Positions 44,027 to 54,793 of a stretch of DNA of 64,000 bases are shown piece after piece; the first letter of the stretch is position 1, and every line of letters begins with the position of its first letter. The position numbers and the translations under genes are program-made. Origin of the DNA: Leptodontidium sp. MPI-SDFR-AT-0119 (lineage: Eukaryota; Ascomycota; Leotiomycetes; Helotiales; Leptodontidiaceae). The stretch is taken from positions 1,116,001 through 1,180,000 of the forward strand of contig JAHLEZ010000020.1 of assembly GCA_020726505.1 (NCBI GenBank), in the 5' to 3' direction. The notes below the pieces were generated by a model. The model was not told where the DNA came from. It saw nothing but the letters and a program-made list of their open reading frames with translations, and searched no databases.

Positions 44027-45219
44027 CGTGCAATGGCCTTGTAATTGACGCTACAACAAGTGATGGGGCCCTGGTCACTATAACAGCATCCATGCTGCCT
44101 CTAAATGGCGCTGTATGCCTCCCATTCCGGCCGCCAAGAGGTTCAAGTCGTGGTCGTGATAGTCAGGGGCGGAACTGGGTTCCTCGCTTAGCTAGTCAGT
44201 CAACATATGGAGGCTTGGCGCAAAATATGACGATACATGGATTATCCGAGGGTGCCGCCCGCAAACCTGAGTTTGGGGGGCCTCTAATGGCATCGGCAGG
44301 TGAGGCCAGTAATGGCTGCCCGAGCCTTTACTGATAAAGCCGTGTTCTTTTCCAGGCTTCTCACCCTCCAACCCTTCTGGCTACACTTCGGCCCACTCAC
44401 CAGTCACAAATTCCAAACATGTTTGGGGTTTTCATCTTTACCAACCCCGAGTCCGTAGACCGATACTGGGAATGGAAGATGATTGCAGGAGAGAAGATGA
44501 AGATGAGGACAAAAAAGAAGATGGAGAGGAGGAAGAGATTATGGCAGAAAGCCTTATCGTGCCTTCCTGCGAGGAGAAGGAATAAGGACAAAGCTGATCA
44601 TTATGCATACCGATATCCCGAAGACAGCGTACCACCGAGCTACTCTGTTATCCAGAAAGACAACAGCGTAAGAGTTGGCAGTTGAGCCATTCCTTGTGGG
44701 AAGAGTTCTTTGTGCTCGCTCAGAGACGTCCGCGACAGATAATCTAATCATCAGACTGTCCATAGGCTTTGTATTTCTTGATAAAAAATCAAATGATCCA
44801 CGATCTGACCACCAGTCCCGTTCATCTGATCCAGCCAATCTCCAGCCAATCTCCAGCTTGTAAGTCGGACAAAGTCTTCCATTCTTGTCCGTCGTCTGAT
44901 TGACCACTCTCATGTGCATCTCACCGCACTTTTATTAAACACGATGTACAGGCGTTTCGTCAGCGAAAATTAATTAATCTGCGTAGATTATGTTTTCAGG
45001 CACAGAGATGAAAGCATAGCTCTGCCTTTAATACTTGGACAAACTTGAGTCAAATATATTGATATGCTACCTGAAGGAATCGTGCTACCCTCTTAAACAA
45101 GCAATAAGCTAGAAATGCTGAGTGATCTGTCACTATGTTCATCTCGAATATCCTCCACACCGTATGGGGAGTTTCGTTCGGCGTTAATCGTGCGATGGTA
45201 GGCGGTTCTGCCGAGGAAG
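44027..45219. other. Intergenic stretch
   Basis: About 1.2 kb. An 88-codon + frame at 44419-44685 is very basic (KMKMRTKKKMERRKRLWQK) and lies over a purine-rich tract, so I do not accept it as a gene. Nothing else seen. Confidence 0.4.
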
Positions 45220-46186
45220 TCACGAAGCGTCCCCCTCAAGATGATCTTGTGGTTGACATCCCAGCATCTGGGTTGCCAAGCGGACCCGTGGAATCAGCCT
45301 CGACGAAGACACAGCCTTCCTCATAAAAACATGCTGCAGTCTATCAGCACCAAGTCAAATCGCTACATGGCGGGACTCACGTTCATAAATGGCGCCAAAG
45401 AGTCCGAAGCTGGAATTGTGAAGAACTCGATGGCTGCTTGGGACCAGCCTTTATCGCTTGAGGTGCCATGCAACATGAGAACTTCCAGTATCTCAGCCAG
45501 GAAGGCGGATTTATACTCATGGTCGACATAGTCCTCTCGCGAGCTTTCATAGTGCATGTCAGGGACTGGATGGTCAGCCACGGTAGCCAGTGAGAAGCAG
45601 TTACATTACCTAGCTTGACATCACCCTGCAGAGATACTCTCACGCTGTCGATATGGATCTCGGAAGTTGGCAAGGAATCCAAGAGATAATTCATCCCTTT
45701 AATGATCTACGCAGTCTCAGTCTGGATCAGGACACGCGGCAGTCGTAAAGTCACCTCTGCAATAATCGTTGCTATCTCCCACTCTTCTGGGGCCAACCTT
45801 TTGAATTCAAGGTCTAACAGAGAGACGGCTAGATGCTCACTTACAACGCACAGCCTACCCTCGTGGAAATATACGTCGAGTATGTCGGCAATATTAGGAT
45901 GTTCAACCTGAGCCATGTCCTCGAGCATGTTCAATGGCGCGGGGGAGAACGACTCGCGGATGATGGCAATGTGAAGGCGATTCTTGCGATGGCATACGAG
46001 CGTGCCCTGATTTGAACGCAGCTCCTGTACAAAGGTATAATCATCTCTCGGGTTCCTGAAGTCGATCCTCAATAACCGTCGCCCTCTCGGTGGCCAAGTG
46101 GCGGCTGATGGTGTTGGGGTGTTGTCTTGAACACGACCGAGCTGAAAAGGTTTCACCTTTCTTAGTGGACTTCTTTGGGAATCCAT
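45220..46186 (-). CDS. Protein kinase-like protein, probable pseudokinase
   Basis: Four exons: 46186-45755, 45706-45610, 45565-45381 and 45333-45220, giving 275 residues. Kinase-fold landmarks: VEHPNIADILDVYFHEGRLC (alpha-C to beta-5), VVSEHLAVSLLDLEFKRLAP (hinge), EWEIATIIAEIIKGMNYLLD (helix E), then IHIDSVRVSLQGDVKL in place of the HRDLKxxN loop: Asp is retained but Lys and Asn are not. No glycine loop is seen, the beta-3 Lys position reads IAIIRES, and there is no DFG. The chain resumes in a shortened C-lobe (DHEYKSAFLAEILEVLML). Catalysis is therefore unlikely. Such degenerate kinases are numerous in filamentous ascomycetes. All phases fit, so the gene itself looks intact. Confidence 0.7.
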
Positions 46187-46399
46187 GAAGGGACAAGGAC
46201 CGGGAAATTGAGGGGAGCATGCTCAACATATAAAAGCCCTTGTCAGATGCTATTGGCGTTTCTCGTCCAGGGGTCTGGTTTTGGCTCCTAGAGTCAGATC
46301 AAGCTCCCATCCGCTGGTTTCTGGTACAAATCTGCACTCGGGAAGTTGATTCCACGGCACGCTCACCTTGGAGTCCGACCAACGCAGACTGCATGTAAG

Positions 46400-46804
46400 A
46401 TGGATCAACAAGGTCCCCATCCAGAGAGCCAGGGTTCGTTGATGGACGGGAATTCTCGCCTGACACCATCGCCGGACCGTCGACCAACGTCAAGCGTCTA
46501 CAGCGACGACGCGTCCATCATGACCTACCTCATCCACAAAGTTTCAGAGCAGACAAGGACGCAAGAATATGAGACAATTGCTTCTTTTACAAGAGAGAAT
46601 CAGGCGCTGGAGGAGGAACTTGCGCTTCACCAGAAAGCATGGAATGGGACGATAAGTATGGCGAATGAAGTCATACAGGCAATCACAACTATCAGAAAGA
46701 GTCTCGTCAAGGTTGAGACAAAGGTGGGAGGTGCAGAGAAAACTTGGTTGGCATTCTGGGGGATCTATAAAGAGTCTCTAGGGGAGCATCGACCCTGGAT
46801 CTAA
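46400..46804 (+). CDS. Small coiled-coil protein, 134 aa
   Basis: Start MDQQGPHPESQGSLMDG at 46400. A disordered first third (Ser/Pro/Asp) is followed by a helical, heptad-like region: LIHKVSEQTRTQEYETIASF, TRENQALEEELALHQKAWNG, AITTIRKSLVKVETKVGGAE. No known family. Its stop (46802-46804) overlaps the stop of the convergent gene. It belongs to a local run of similar small helical proteins. Confidence 0.55.
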   Translation: MDQQGPHPESQGSLMDGNSRLTPSPDRRPTSSVYSDDASIMTYLIHKVSEQTRTQEYETIASFTRENQALEEELALHQKAWNGTISMANEVIQAITTIRKSLVKVETKVGGAEKTWLAFWGIYKESLGEHRPWI

Positions 46805-47546
46805 GATGGATCGTTGGCCAGGAAGTCGAATCCACTACTATACTCCATGTATGAATCTGAGAACGACTCTTGTGCTTGCGAGGCCGGTGGAGCGTAAAGG
46901 TGCTGTGTATGAGGCTGAGTGGCATTCGTTCCTGAGTATGTTCTCTGAGGGTTAGAGGATGTCGGTGGTTGGGACGCATATTGGCTGGGCTGCGGAGGAT
47001 TGGAGGCATGCAGTTGAGATGAAGCGCCGTTCGGCGGCTGCGAGTTCGACGGCTGCACTGCCATTTCCAAAACCCCCCTACCAATGAGCTCGAACCTCTC
47101 CATAGTACCAACCATTCTTGCAACACCCTCGTCGACTGTCCTAGCTCAAATTGTCAGAGAGAAGAGATTTGAGAATGATAGAGCCTTACTTCTTGATTTG
47201 ATCTGCCCTATATTTGAAATTAGCCAATTTCTATTGTACATTGAAATGCTCACATTGTTTGCAAAGCACTGACGGCAACGTAGATGTCCTCCTGCCGCTT
47301 CTTCATATCGTCCAAGGCTCGAAAGAACGTCGATAAGTCAGCAGGATTTCGGAATGGTGGTTGTCGGGTTGGCTGAGGTCGAGGGTGAGTTGGAGAGAGA
47401 TGCTGTGGTGTTGAGCGTCGAACTTGGCTCAGGGGCAGCTGAGGTCCGGCAAGCGGTTGGGGATTGCCCTGACTTCGTGAGTCCACGTACTGCTTGTACA
47501 AGTGCAGAAAATTCGCAAAGTCGGAGCTCTCGTTCACGTTTGCCAT
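46801..47546 (-). CDS. Hypothetical Gln/Pro/Ser-rich protein, 210 aa
   Basis: Exons 47546-47254 and 47140-46801 (intron GTGAGC..GCTAG, 113 bases). The first part holds ANVNESSDFANFLHLYKQYV, a proline-rich linker and a helix ALDDMKKRQEDIYVAVSALQ; after the junction VDEGVARMVGTMERFELIGR; then a long Gln/Ser/Asn/Pro-rich tail ending in an acidic-aromatic segment. No domain recognised. The layout (helix plus low-complexity tail) resembles a regulator or scaffold; function unknown. Confidence 0.55.
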
Positions 47547-48194
47547 GTTGTTCTGAAAGGAAGAGTAGTACGAGGCCGATAATACCTCCTAGAAGGCAGG
47601 CTCTGTGTCCAGCTCAATCTTCTCGCCTCAGTTGAGGATGCTTCTTTGCTAGGAAAGCACGGGGAGCTCATTTTCAACGTGAAATGAAAGGTTGGTGAGG
47701 AAGGAACTGAATGGCGAAAGGGAAGGTTGACGCCAAAAACAAGGGGTGGCACCACCCCTGTCGGTGTGCTTGGAACATGGCAGGGGTCGTTCGGAAGCGG
47801 CAAGCGCCCTCGCAGATCCAGAACGTCGTTATCTTCATGGGAGCCAGAATCCCCGCATCACGACAACCTCCAAACATGGACCAAAATTTTTGCAGGTCGG
47901 GGGAGCCAGATTCTCCTTTCCATCCCAGTAACCAGCCGATTTTACACCTTGTGCCGACGACGGCCCACCTCGACGTGGAGCCAGATTCTCCCGCGTACCA
48001 TGAGAGAGCCCAATTCTGGAGACGCTGTCTTTGTCTGGGTGATCCGGCACCGTTATGCCCCCCCAAGCTGGCGATGCCCCCTTTCGTGATGTCCGGATAT
48101 AATTCCTGGCATTATTTAAGGCCCAATCGACATCCCTTGAAGCTGATTATCGATCATTGCCATCTGTAACTCACCAGGACGCTACCCACCGACC
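47547..48194. other. Divergent intergenic region
   Basis: About 650 bases between two divergently transcribed helical-protein genes. Both strands are open over long stretches (GC-rich), but no frame has a recognisable motif. Probably promoters of both. Confidence 0.4.
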
Positions 48195-49052
48195 ATGTCC
48201 TTACCGGAAGAACCGAAGATGATGGCCACTGTCAGCGGCACACCCCACTCCACGCCAGAGCCAGAGCCAGAGGTTTGCTGAAACCCCAAGACACGAGAAT
48301 CGAACTGACCTACTCAGGATTTGGGTGCGCATGATACAGAGCTGTCAGCGGTTCAACGCATCGAGCGCTTGAGAGCAGAGAACGACGATCTCCATGTCCA
48401 ACTCGATGAAGCGCATGTACGACTCCTCCACTCTCAGATCTGCCACCAAGCCGAGGCTCAGGGTCGCCAATCCGAGGCGCAGATTCGCCATATTTTGCAA
48501 CAGGGCCTCGATACTGTGGAGAAGACATATTTTCAGCTTGCAGCGAGCTACAAAACTACACTCAGCAAAAACGATGGCGAGAGAGTCAAGCTTCTGGAGG
48601 ACATTCGACACACCGAGGAGCTTGTCGCGACCCAAAAGCAGTTGATCGAGCTGTACGAAGCCCGAGAGCAACAACAGCAGCAACCTGCAAGTCATCTTGT
48701 CGATGGCGACCCGATGCTGTCCCAATACGGTGTTCATGGCCACTCTCAATACCCAACCTACCAGCAATCGCACAACGAACGCTTCATCATAGACCCTGCC
48801 CGTCTTCCGCCACTCGGTGATCTGGATTACAGATTGGGGCCCTCGATCGAGTCATGCAATCCAGATGCTATCACGTCCACACCAGTTACTGAGTTTGAAC
48901 ATCAGGCCCCTATCGTCCCCGTTCAATCTAGCCCGCTTGCAACCGTTGCCCAGCACGATGTTCTAAGACCTGGCCAACCCAGGAGCGACGGAAACAAGAG
49001 GCAGCTGGAGGATGCGGTACCAAAATCCAACAGAAAGCGGAAGACGAAGTAA
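48195..49052 (+). CDS. Coiled-coil protein with basic C-terminus, 270 aa
   Basis: Exon 1 48195-48272 (MSLPEEPKMMATVSGTPHST, then PEPEPE) and exon 2 48318-49052, intron of 45 bases. A long coiled coil covers about residues 38-140: VQRIERLRAENDDLHVQLDE, EKTYFQLAASYKTTLSKNDG, LVATQKQLIELYEAREQQQQ, followed by a disordered region and a C-terminal basic patch NRKRKTK that could be a nuclear localisation signal. No family recognised. Confidence 0.65.
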
Positions 49053-49392
49053 CGGCTGTGGAAGAGTGTATTGTGACTTTACTTCGGCATACTTTCATCG
49101 ACTTGTTTCTGTAGTTTCAAGATGCATTGGGTACATAACAATCAAGTCCGTCTCATTTGTCACAGCACCTCACAAGTGAAGACGACGTTGGTCAGTGACG
49201 ACGCACATTCGCAAGTGGCCTACGTGAGCTGAATGTGCTTCAGGATGGATGCCAGAAGTGGCCGAATTGATAGCCCTTCTACCCCCCATTCAAATAATAA
49301 TAAATCTCCTTCCATTCAGCGACCTCTCTCTCCATACATTATGGCATCTGCAAGTACAATATCAGAAAATTTGTAACATCCTGCGGATAGCT
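49053..49392. other. Intergenic gap
   Basis: About 340 bases between two rightward coiled-coil genes. The frame of the next gene stays open back to 49249, but the residues there look non-coding. Nothing else seen. Confidence 0.35.
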
Positions 49393-49836
49393 ATGAACGC
49401 TGATCGGAATACTAGTCATCCTCCACGACTCGACTCACGCGTCAAGTCCTCCTCGACTGGACCACCTCAACTCAGTCCAGTGGACAGGATCATTAGTCTC
49501 CACCATGGTTCGACGACGGCGATAGAAGCCACCCCTGAGCGACTACAGGCGATGAAGCAGTACCCGAAAGCGACTTTACCAGAGGAGATTGAGCAACTAC
49601 AGAAGCGAAACAGCAGGCTCGCTCACGAGGTAGCATATTACCGAGATATGGAGCAGTACAGGCAAGAATTCGAGCATGACATGGTGCGGTTGAAAGAGAA
49701 GTTTGAGAAGGCGCTTTTTAAACTGGGCAGGCGCCAGCAAGAAGTTGGAGAAGAATGGGCTCGACTAAGGACGGAGAATAGTGCTCAGGTGCAGAATGGT
49801 TTGAATTCACCATATGGCTACAATGGCTCAGGGTAG
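49393..49836 (+). CDS. Small coiled-coil protein, 147 aa
   Basis: Start MNADRNTSHPPRLDSRV chosen at 49393. After a Ser/Pro-rich segment the chain is helical: LPEEIEQLQKRNSRLAHEVA, YYRDMEQYRQEFEHDMVRLK, EKFEKALFKLGRRQQEVGEE. The heptad pattern and charge resemble the 46400 and 48195 genes. No known family. Confidence 0.5.
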   Translation: MNADRNTSHPPRLDSRVKSSSTGPPQLSPVDRIISLHHGSTTAIEATPERLQAMKQYPKATLPEEIEQLQKRNSRLAHEVAYYRDMEQYRQEFEHDMVRLKEKFEKALFKLGRRQQEVGEEWARLRTENSAQVQNGLNSPYGYNGSG

Positions 49837-50780
49837 GAAGCATCGTTCAATAGCAGGTTTAATGTCGCCGTACATGTAGCCTCCCAATGTATTTGCTTGA
49901 AAGCGACTTGATTCTCCTACAACTTTCTACCCCGCTTGCAACGAATCGATGCTTTATTCACCCTAGACCATTTTGGCCGTCAGGGAAGAGTTTGATCAAT
50001 AAGCTTGTGAAAGGAGGTTTGTAATTTGTAGAAATATGCAAGTTGTAGAAGCATGGTATAGTAGATAGACCCTTTTGAGTTCTAAGTTTGAAGGGGAACT
50101 CGTATCTGTTGTTCCTGTCTTCAAAAATGCACAGGCGTTGCGAGACTCGGTTCTGGTTAGGGCTCCACCAAAGAGCAATATAGAAGACATGGTCAAGAAC
50201 TGGCTTGGATCCTCATAGGATCGAGGATGACATGGCTGAGAAAGCTCATGTTTTTGCTTGCGGTGCAAAGGAGATGCTCCAAGAAAAAGGTGGCAAGTCA
50301 AAAATTGGATCGTACAGGACACAAGGAGCTGTAAACTGCTGGGTTAGAAACGGCTCCTGCCAAGAGATCCAGGAACAAAATGGTGTGGTACGTATGTGGA
50401 TCGGCATCTGCTCGAGACTGGGGTGAATCGCAGGGTCAGGAAATGGCTTACGGAGAGGTGGGGGAGGTATGTGAGGATCAGCTGCTTTAGGCTGGTATGG
50501 GTTTGAGGGTCAAGAAATGGCTTGCCAAGACGAGGGTGGAAGCCCGAGGTGCGAGAGACGCGGCCCAGAGGTGAATTGTAGCCTGTATAGTATTGAAAGC
50601 CAAAAGTGGCTTCCAATTGGCATGTGGTGAGTAAAGTAAAGGAAGTGGATATAAGCTCTTAAGAACCGAGTCACGCTGGGTGTCAACAAACGGCATTCTC
50701 ATTCCCGTCACAAAACGACTACGGAGCACTCATAACATCATTGAATTGCTGGCTAGTATACACACGCATAGCCTCCCACC
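49837..50780. other. Intergenic stretch
   Basis: About 0.9 kb, no supported gene; short frames only. The right end contains the promoter of the MADS-like gene, whose ATG has a good CACCATG context. Confidence 0.4.
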
Positions 50781-51985
50781 ATGCCGTCACGCCGTTCTCA
50801 GACCAGAGCGACCAAGGAACGCGAGGAACGCAAAAAGCGCCAAGAGAAATTCAGAAAGAGAACTAGGAGCCTCTTCAACAAGACCAGACTGCTGGCCAAA
50901 GATACCGATGCTTGGGTTGCTCTAATCGTTCGCGATAGAGCTGGCCGCGTCCAATCAATCAGGTCATCAGGGAGTCGTTATTGGCCGCCATCTATCCAAG
51001 ACCTGATGGTAAGTTGACACTTGCCGAGCTCTGTCGTCTCATTTGCTGACCGAGGCCGAAGAAGGCATACCCATCAGGTACCCATGAGTTCCTCGAGAAG
51101 CAAGATATCTCTGGCTGTTGGAAAGAGGTGGCAGGAGATGCAAACGATGCAGTCCTTGATCATAGCGAGGCGGATTCAGCCGACGAAGGTGTTCAAGAAA
51201 CCAGCATGATACCTGAGAAGGACCCCGAACCCGACAACACCATGTCGATCGATCAATACGATATAGACAAACACATCGAGAGCGGCAGAAACCTACGCCA
51301 AGACAGACAAAACGAGCCTGTCGCTGAGCATTCGCCCACCGCTGAACATTCGCCTGCCGCTGAACCTTCGCCTGTCGACCCGCTGGGGAAGTCAGACAAC
51401 ACACAACTATCTCAAGTCATGGAATTGGATGGACCATCAGCCGATGCCGGGCAAGTGCAGGATATAGCTGCCACCCATACAACCAGAGAATCCGGGAACT
51501 CAAGAGTCGACTCACCTGGGAGGGATACTGTCCTCGACGCAGGTATGCCGGACGATACCACATTCGACTTCGGAGAACTTGAGGATATGACCATCGACGC
51601 TACTGAAGGATCGAACGACACGACGAGCGACATGGCGGTGGAGTCGCATAACCCAATAGCTCACAACTACGGGGACGCAGACAGCGTGCCAGCCGTTCCT
51701 GGCGAAGCTATGGCAATGGACAAACTGAGTACGGCAGAACCGGATCTTCTAACCTCAGAATACGACACCGTGACGGACTTAGATATTCCGGGGGCGGAGA
51801 GCAGCGCCCGGATAGATGTCAGGGAAGGCGAAGCATCCAATACAATTTCCACCATGACCCAGCATCCCAACTCGCCATCATCTGGGAGTTCGGGTAGCTG
51901 GCAGGTGGTAAATTGGCCGAAGATGGACCCCAAAGACTTGCTTCAGAGCTGGAATTGGGTATTTCAGAATCGACGTCATCCGTAA
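50781..51985 (+). CDS. MADS-box (SRF)-like N-terminus with acidic C-terminal region
   Basis: Exon 1 50781-51008 and exon 2 51065-51985 (intron GTAAGT..GAAG, branch GCTGAC), 382 residues. The first 76 residues are very basic and fit a diverged MADS-type fold: KRQEKFRKRTRSLFNKTRLL, AKDTDAWVALIVRDRAGRVQ and YWPPSIQDLM, matching in order the basic helix, the DA-V strand and the W-P-P-S ending of fungal MADS-like proteins. The remaining 300 residues are Asp/Glu/Ser/Thr-rich, with three near-tandem AEHSP/AEPSP units near residue 170, consistent with a disordered activation region. I infer a nuclear regulator; the MADS assignment is by eye and not certain. Confidence 0.6.
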
Positions 51986-52402
51986 GCGCTACAGCCACAA
52001 TACAACTGCGAACGTTGGTCTCTGCCGCACTTCACATCAGCAAAGAAATTGTTTGGAGGGAAGATGGTGACAGGCAGATTGATAATCAAGAAGCGTCTGG
52101 ACAGGCTCGGCAACTTCGAATGCGTTTCATTAGTGATGATGAAATTTGATTGACATTTGAGTGCAAACTCCCCAATAACGTTTTTGCTTCTATCGTGCTA
52201 GAAATGATGACTTAGTCAAGATCTGAATGCAGAGGTGGGGACCTACACTAGCAAGCCTTCATCATGCCGTAAACAGACGTCCTATTATAGGAAGACCATC
52301 ATTGCAGATTCTCCAAAATCCAGCTGGCGATGGCTGAGATTGTTGCTGAAGGTAAAACCGGTGTATGGACGCGATGAGTGCACGCCAGAAACTCATGTGA
52401 TA
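51986..52402. other. Convergent intergenic gap
   Basis: About 420 bases between the ends of the MADS-like gene and the PD-(D/E)XK-like gene. Nothing supported. Confidence 0.35.
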
Positions 52403-53799
52403 TCACTTTAAACCATCTAGCACATTCCGACACATCCATACCCAGTACTCCTCCTCTAGCCAATTCTTCACAGCCCGAATTAACGCCATTAGGGTCAAAA
52501 TCTCGGCGTGACTGCCCGTGCCAGCGTTCAACGACCGCCAGGGACCAAGCACAATCTGTTGGCAGGACGCATATTAACATGGTGAACTATAGGGGAGCGC
52601 AGCGCGGGAGGGGAACTTACCACATTTCCACCCTCATCCTTCCACGAGATGTGAAATTTCCAATCAAGGCCCACGACAGTCCATCCCAAAAACGGTGGCA
52701 ACTCCTTCTCAAAGCTGTTTCCACTATCAGTTCAACCACGCGTCCACAATCCACGCAGCCGCTCCAAGCCTGCGGCGCACCAAATTCCTAACTGCAAGAT
52801 TGCCTCATTATAATCCCCTCCCCGTTCCTTCACCTCCAGACAACAAGCAAGGTGTACCGTACTCGTATATGCGTCCGTCATCTGGCTGAGAGACAGGCCT
52901 GGGTTGGCTTTCTGCACAGGCTCGATAGCCGTTGCGACTGATGGATGGTCAGAGGAGAAGGCGAGTGCAAGGTCTGCTTTCTTCGCGAATGACTGGGATA
53001 TATGCTTGGGGAGGATGGCGGGGACGACGGATTGTGTTTGGATGCTGTGGACGCGTAGCATGGAGGAATCGTCGCCGAGCTCTGCAGATTCGAGGACGTT
53101 ATTTACGACTTTCATCCATGCACTTCCGTCGAGGTGATTATCATGGCAGCGGCGTGCCTCGTTGTATATCTTGTCTACCGTCTCCCAAAGACCATTGGTG
53201 TATGAAGCTGCGTGCACGATCGTAGGATCTTCGAAGAGATGGCTTAATACTTCGAACTGGTCGGGATCTGAGGCTTGGAGTCGAGTCTGCACTAGATTAG
53301 CAACAGGCATGATCATTGAGCGGGAACACGATTACCTGGAGACTGGGGAATCACTTCTCTTGACAGCTTTTTGATGAGAGTGCTCCTCAGCCGTCTCACC
53401 GCAGGCGGCTGTTCCAGCCTGACATCAGGCTCGCAATGACGGGGTTGCTAATTTCAATTGACTCAATAGTTTCCGGGTCGGACTGGGCGCGCGCTGGCGA
53501 GTTGATGGCGGCGTTGGATGTAAGATGGGTCGGTTTTGAAAGGAAGTCGCTTTCGTGCTTGTCGTTCCTCCGCTCGCATTTGAAGCCGTATCGCTGTTCA
53601 TTCTTCTTTTCCGCTTTGGATTCCCTGCTCTGCCGTGCAGTAGGAAAGGCGATGGTGACGGTCGGGAAGTTGATGTTGAAGGAAGTGGTGGTGCTGAATC
53701 TTGATCTTGCCGGTTATGTAACCCAGCGGGGTCAGGCCAATCAGTTCTCGCGAGCCACGAATCGAGATAGCTGGTAGAGTTGTGTTGGTTTGATTCCAT
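52403..53799 (-). pseudogene. Fungal PD-(D/E)XK nuclease-like protein gene, frameshift plus in-frame TGA
   Basis: Exons 53799-53336, 53291-52621 and 52555-52403. The N-terminus (DSWLARTDWPDPAGL, Ser/Pro-rich, PKRKRRMNSDTASNASGG) is typical of the fungal PDDEXK_12-type family. A reading-frame change near 53425 separates it from PAVRRLRSTLIKKLSREVIP; the first intron then restores VQTRLQASDPDQFEVL. The nuclease-like core has KKADLALAFSSDHPS and LEVKERGGDYNEAILQLGIW (the E-x-K element). TGA at 52734-52732 interrupts the frame, which resumes LPPFLGWTVVGLDWKFHISW and, after the last intron, VLGPWRSLNAGTGSHAEILT and WLEEEYWVW, the usual family ending. Members are widespread in ascomycetes and of uncertain activity. 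Two lesions suggest decay. Confidence 0.75.
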
Positions 53800-54130
53800 T
53801 GTGCCTCGAAGCAGAGAGTTTAGAGCGGGAAGGGGCTAGATAGGCATAATATATGTATGTATATGGGGAAGTGCCGAATGTCAAGTACGCAATTCTCTTT
53901 TGCTGCGAAGTTGTTGACATGAGGTAACGTTTCTGCCAGCCATCGCCGCGCTGGATCGGTTCCCATGCCAACAACGGGAACAACGAGCTTTGGACAACAA
54001 TGCTGAAATCAAAATTCACCTGCCCGCATTGCTTGAAGCCAACCGACACCGGCCATAAACAGGAACACATAAACTGGTAAAGGCAGATGCTGTAAAATTG
54101 AGATACATAAATTCAAATGAACAAGTTCAT
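53800..54130. other. Intergenic gap
   Basis: About 330 bases upstream of the PD-(D/E)XK-like gene. Nothing supported. Confidence 0.35.
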
Positions 54131-54793
54131 TTAACCCTCACACATTATTGTTATTCCATCAACTACACTCCAAAATCTCCACTCTGCAAGCACACCTACG
54201 CCTGCTATCTCCGCCTCGAGCACTGAAACGCTCCCTAAGCCTGCGCCGTTTCTCTTCCTCGCAGCTCGGTCTAATTCAACTGCGCTCTGTTCTAAGAACG
54301 CTATAATTGATTGCCAGGGCAATATCACGTGCTCTTTTGGTTTGGTGTCGAGTAGTACTAATTTAAGCGATAAACCGAGAATAAACTTCGAGCGGTAGAG
54401 CTGCTCTGTAATGTTTGCTGCAAGATAGACCGGTAGAGGAGATGTTTGCGTGTCAGATAGTATAGGGAACGTGATACTGTCTAAGTCTTGAAAGAGAAGC
54501 CATCGTGAGAGGTCATTTATTATGTATAGTACCTCGGGGACTAAAGGGATGCAGATTTGCGATGAGAGAGAATAAGTCACCCGGGCTGGTTGGTTTAGGC
54601 CATAGGAAGATACATTGATCGTACCGTGGAAACCTAAATTTTCGTTCAACGTTGGCTGGTGATTTAAGATAGGATATTGAGAAGGTGGTGAGAACGACAA
54701 AGGGCGTTGGGGGAATTTCGAATATGGTGGACTCGCAACCGTTGCGCTGAGAGAAAGTAGCAGACACAGTAGAAGGTAGATTGGCTTTAACAT
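54131..54793 (-). CDS. Secreted hypothetical protein, 220 aa
   Basis: Intron-free frame of 220 residues with a clear signal peptide (MLKPIYLLLCLLLSLSATVA, cleavage near residue 20-21). The mature part is Ser/Leu/Ile-rich with possible N-glycosylation sites (NVSS, NITE), one Cys pair far apart, and no recognised domain. It could be a cell-wall or apoplastic protein; too large and Cys-poor for a typical small effector. Confidence 0.6.
   Translation of the reverse strand: MLKPIYLLLCLLLSLSATVASPPYSKFPQRPLSFSPPSQYPILNHQPTLNENLGFHGTINVSSYGLNQPARVTYSLSSQICIPLVPEVLYIINDLSRWLLFQDLDSITFPILSDTQTSPLPVYLAANITEQLYRSKFILGLSLKLVLLDTKPKEHVILPWQSIIAFLEQSAVELDRAARKRNGAGLGSVSVLEAEIAGVGVLAEWRFWSVVDGITIMCEG

Noticed and set aside
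44419..44685. 88-codon basic frame
   Set aside because: Lies on a purine-rich tract (AAGATGAAGATG-like); no family resemblance or promoter.
47711..48169. Long overlapping frames in three + frames at 47.7-48.2 kb
   Set aside because: All are open because the DNA is GC-rich; no conserved residues, and the true start of the coiled-coil gene at 48195 splices cleanly without them.
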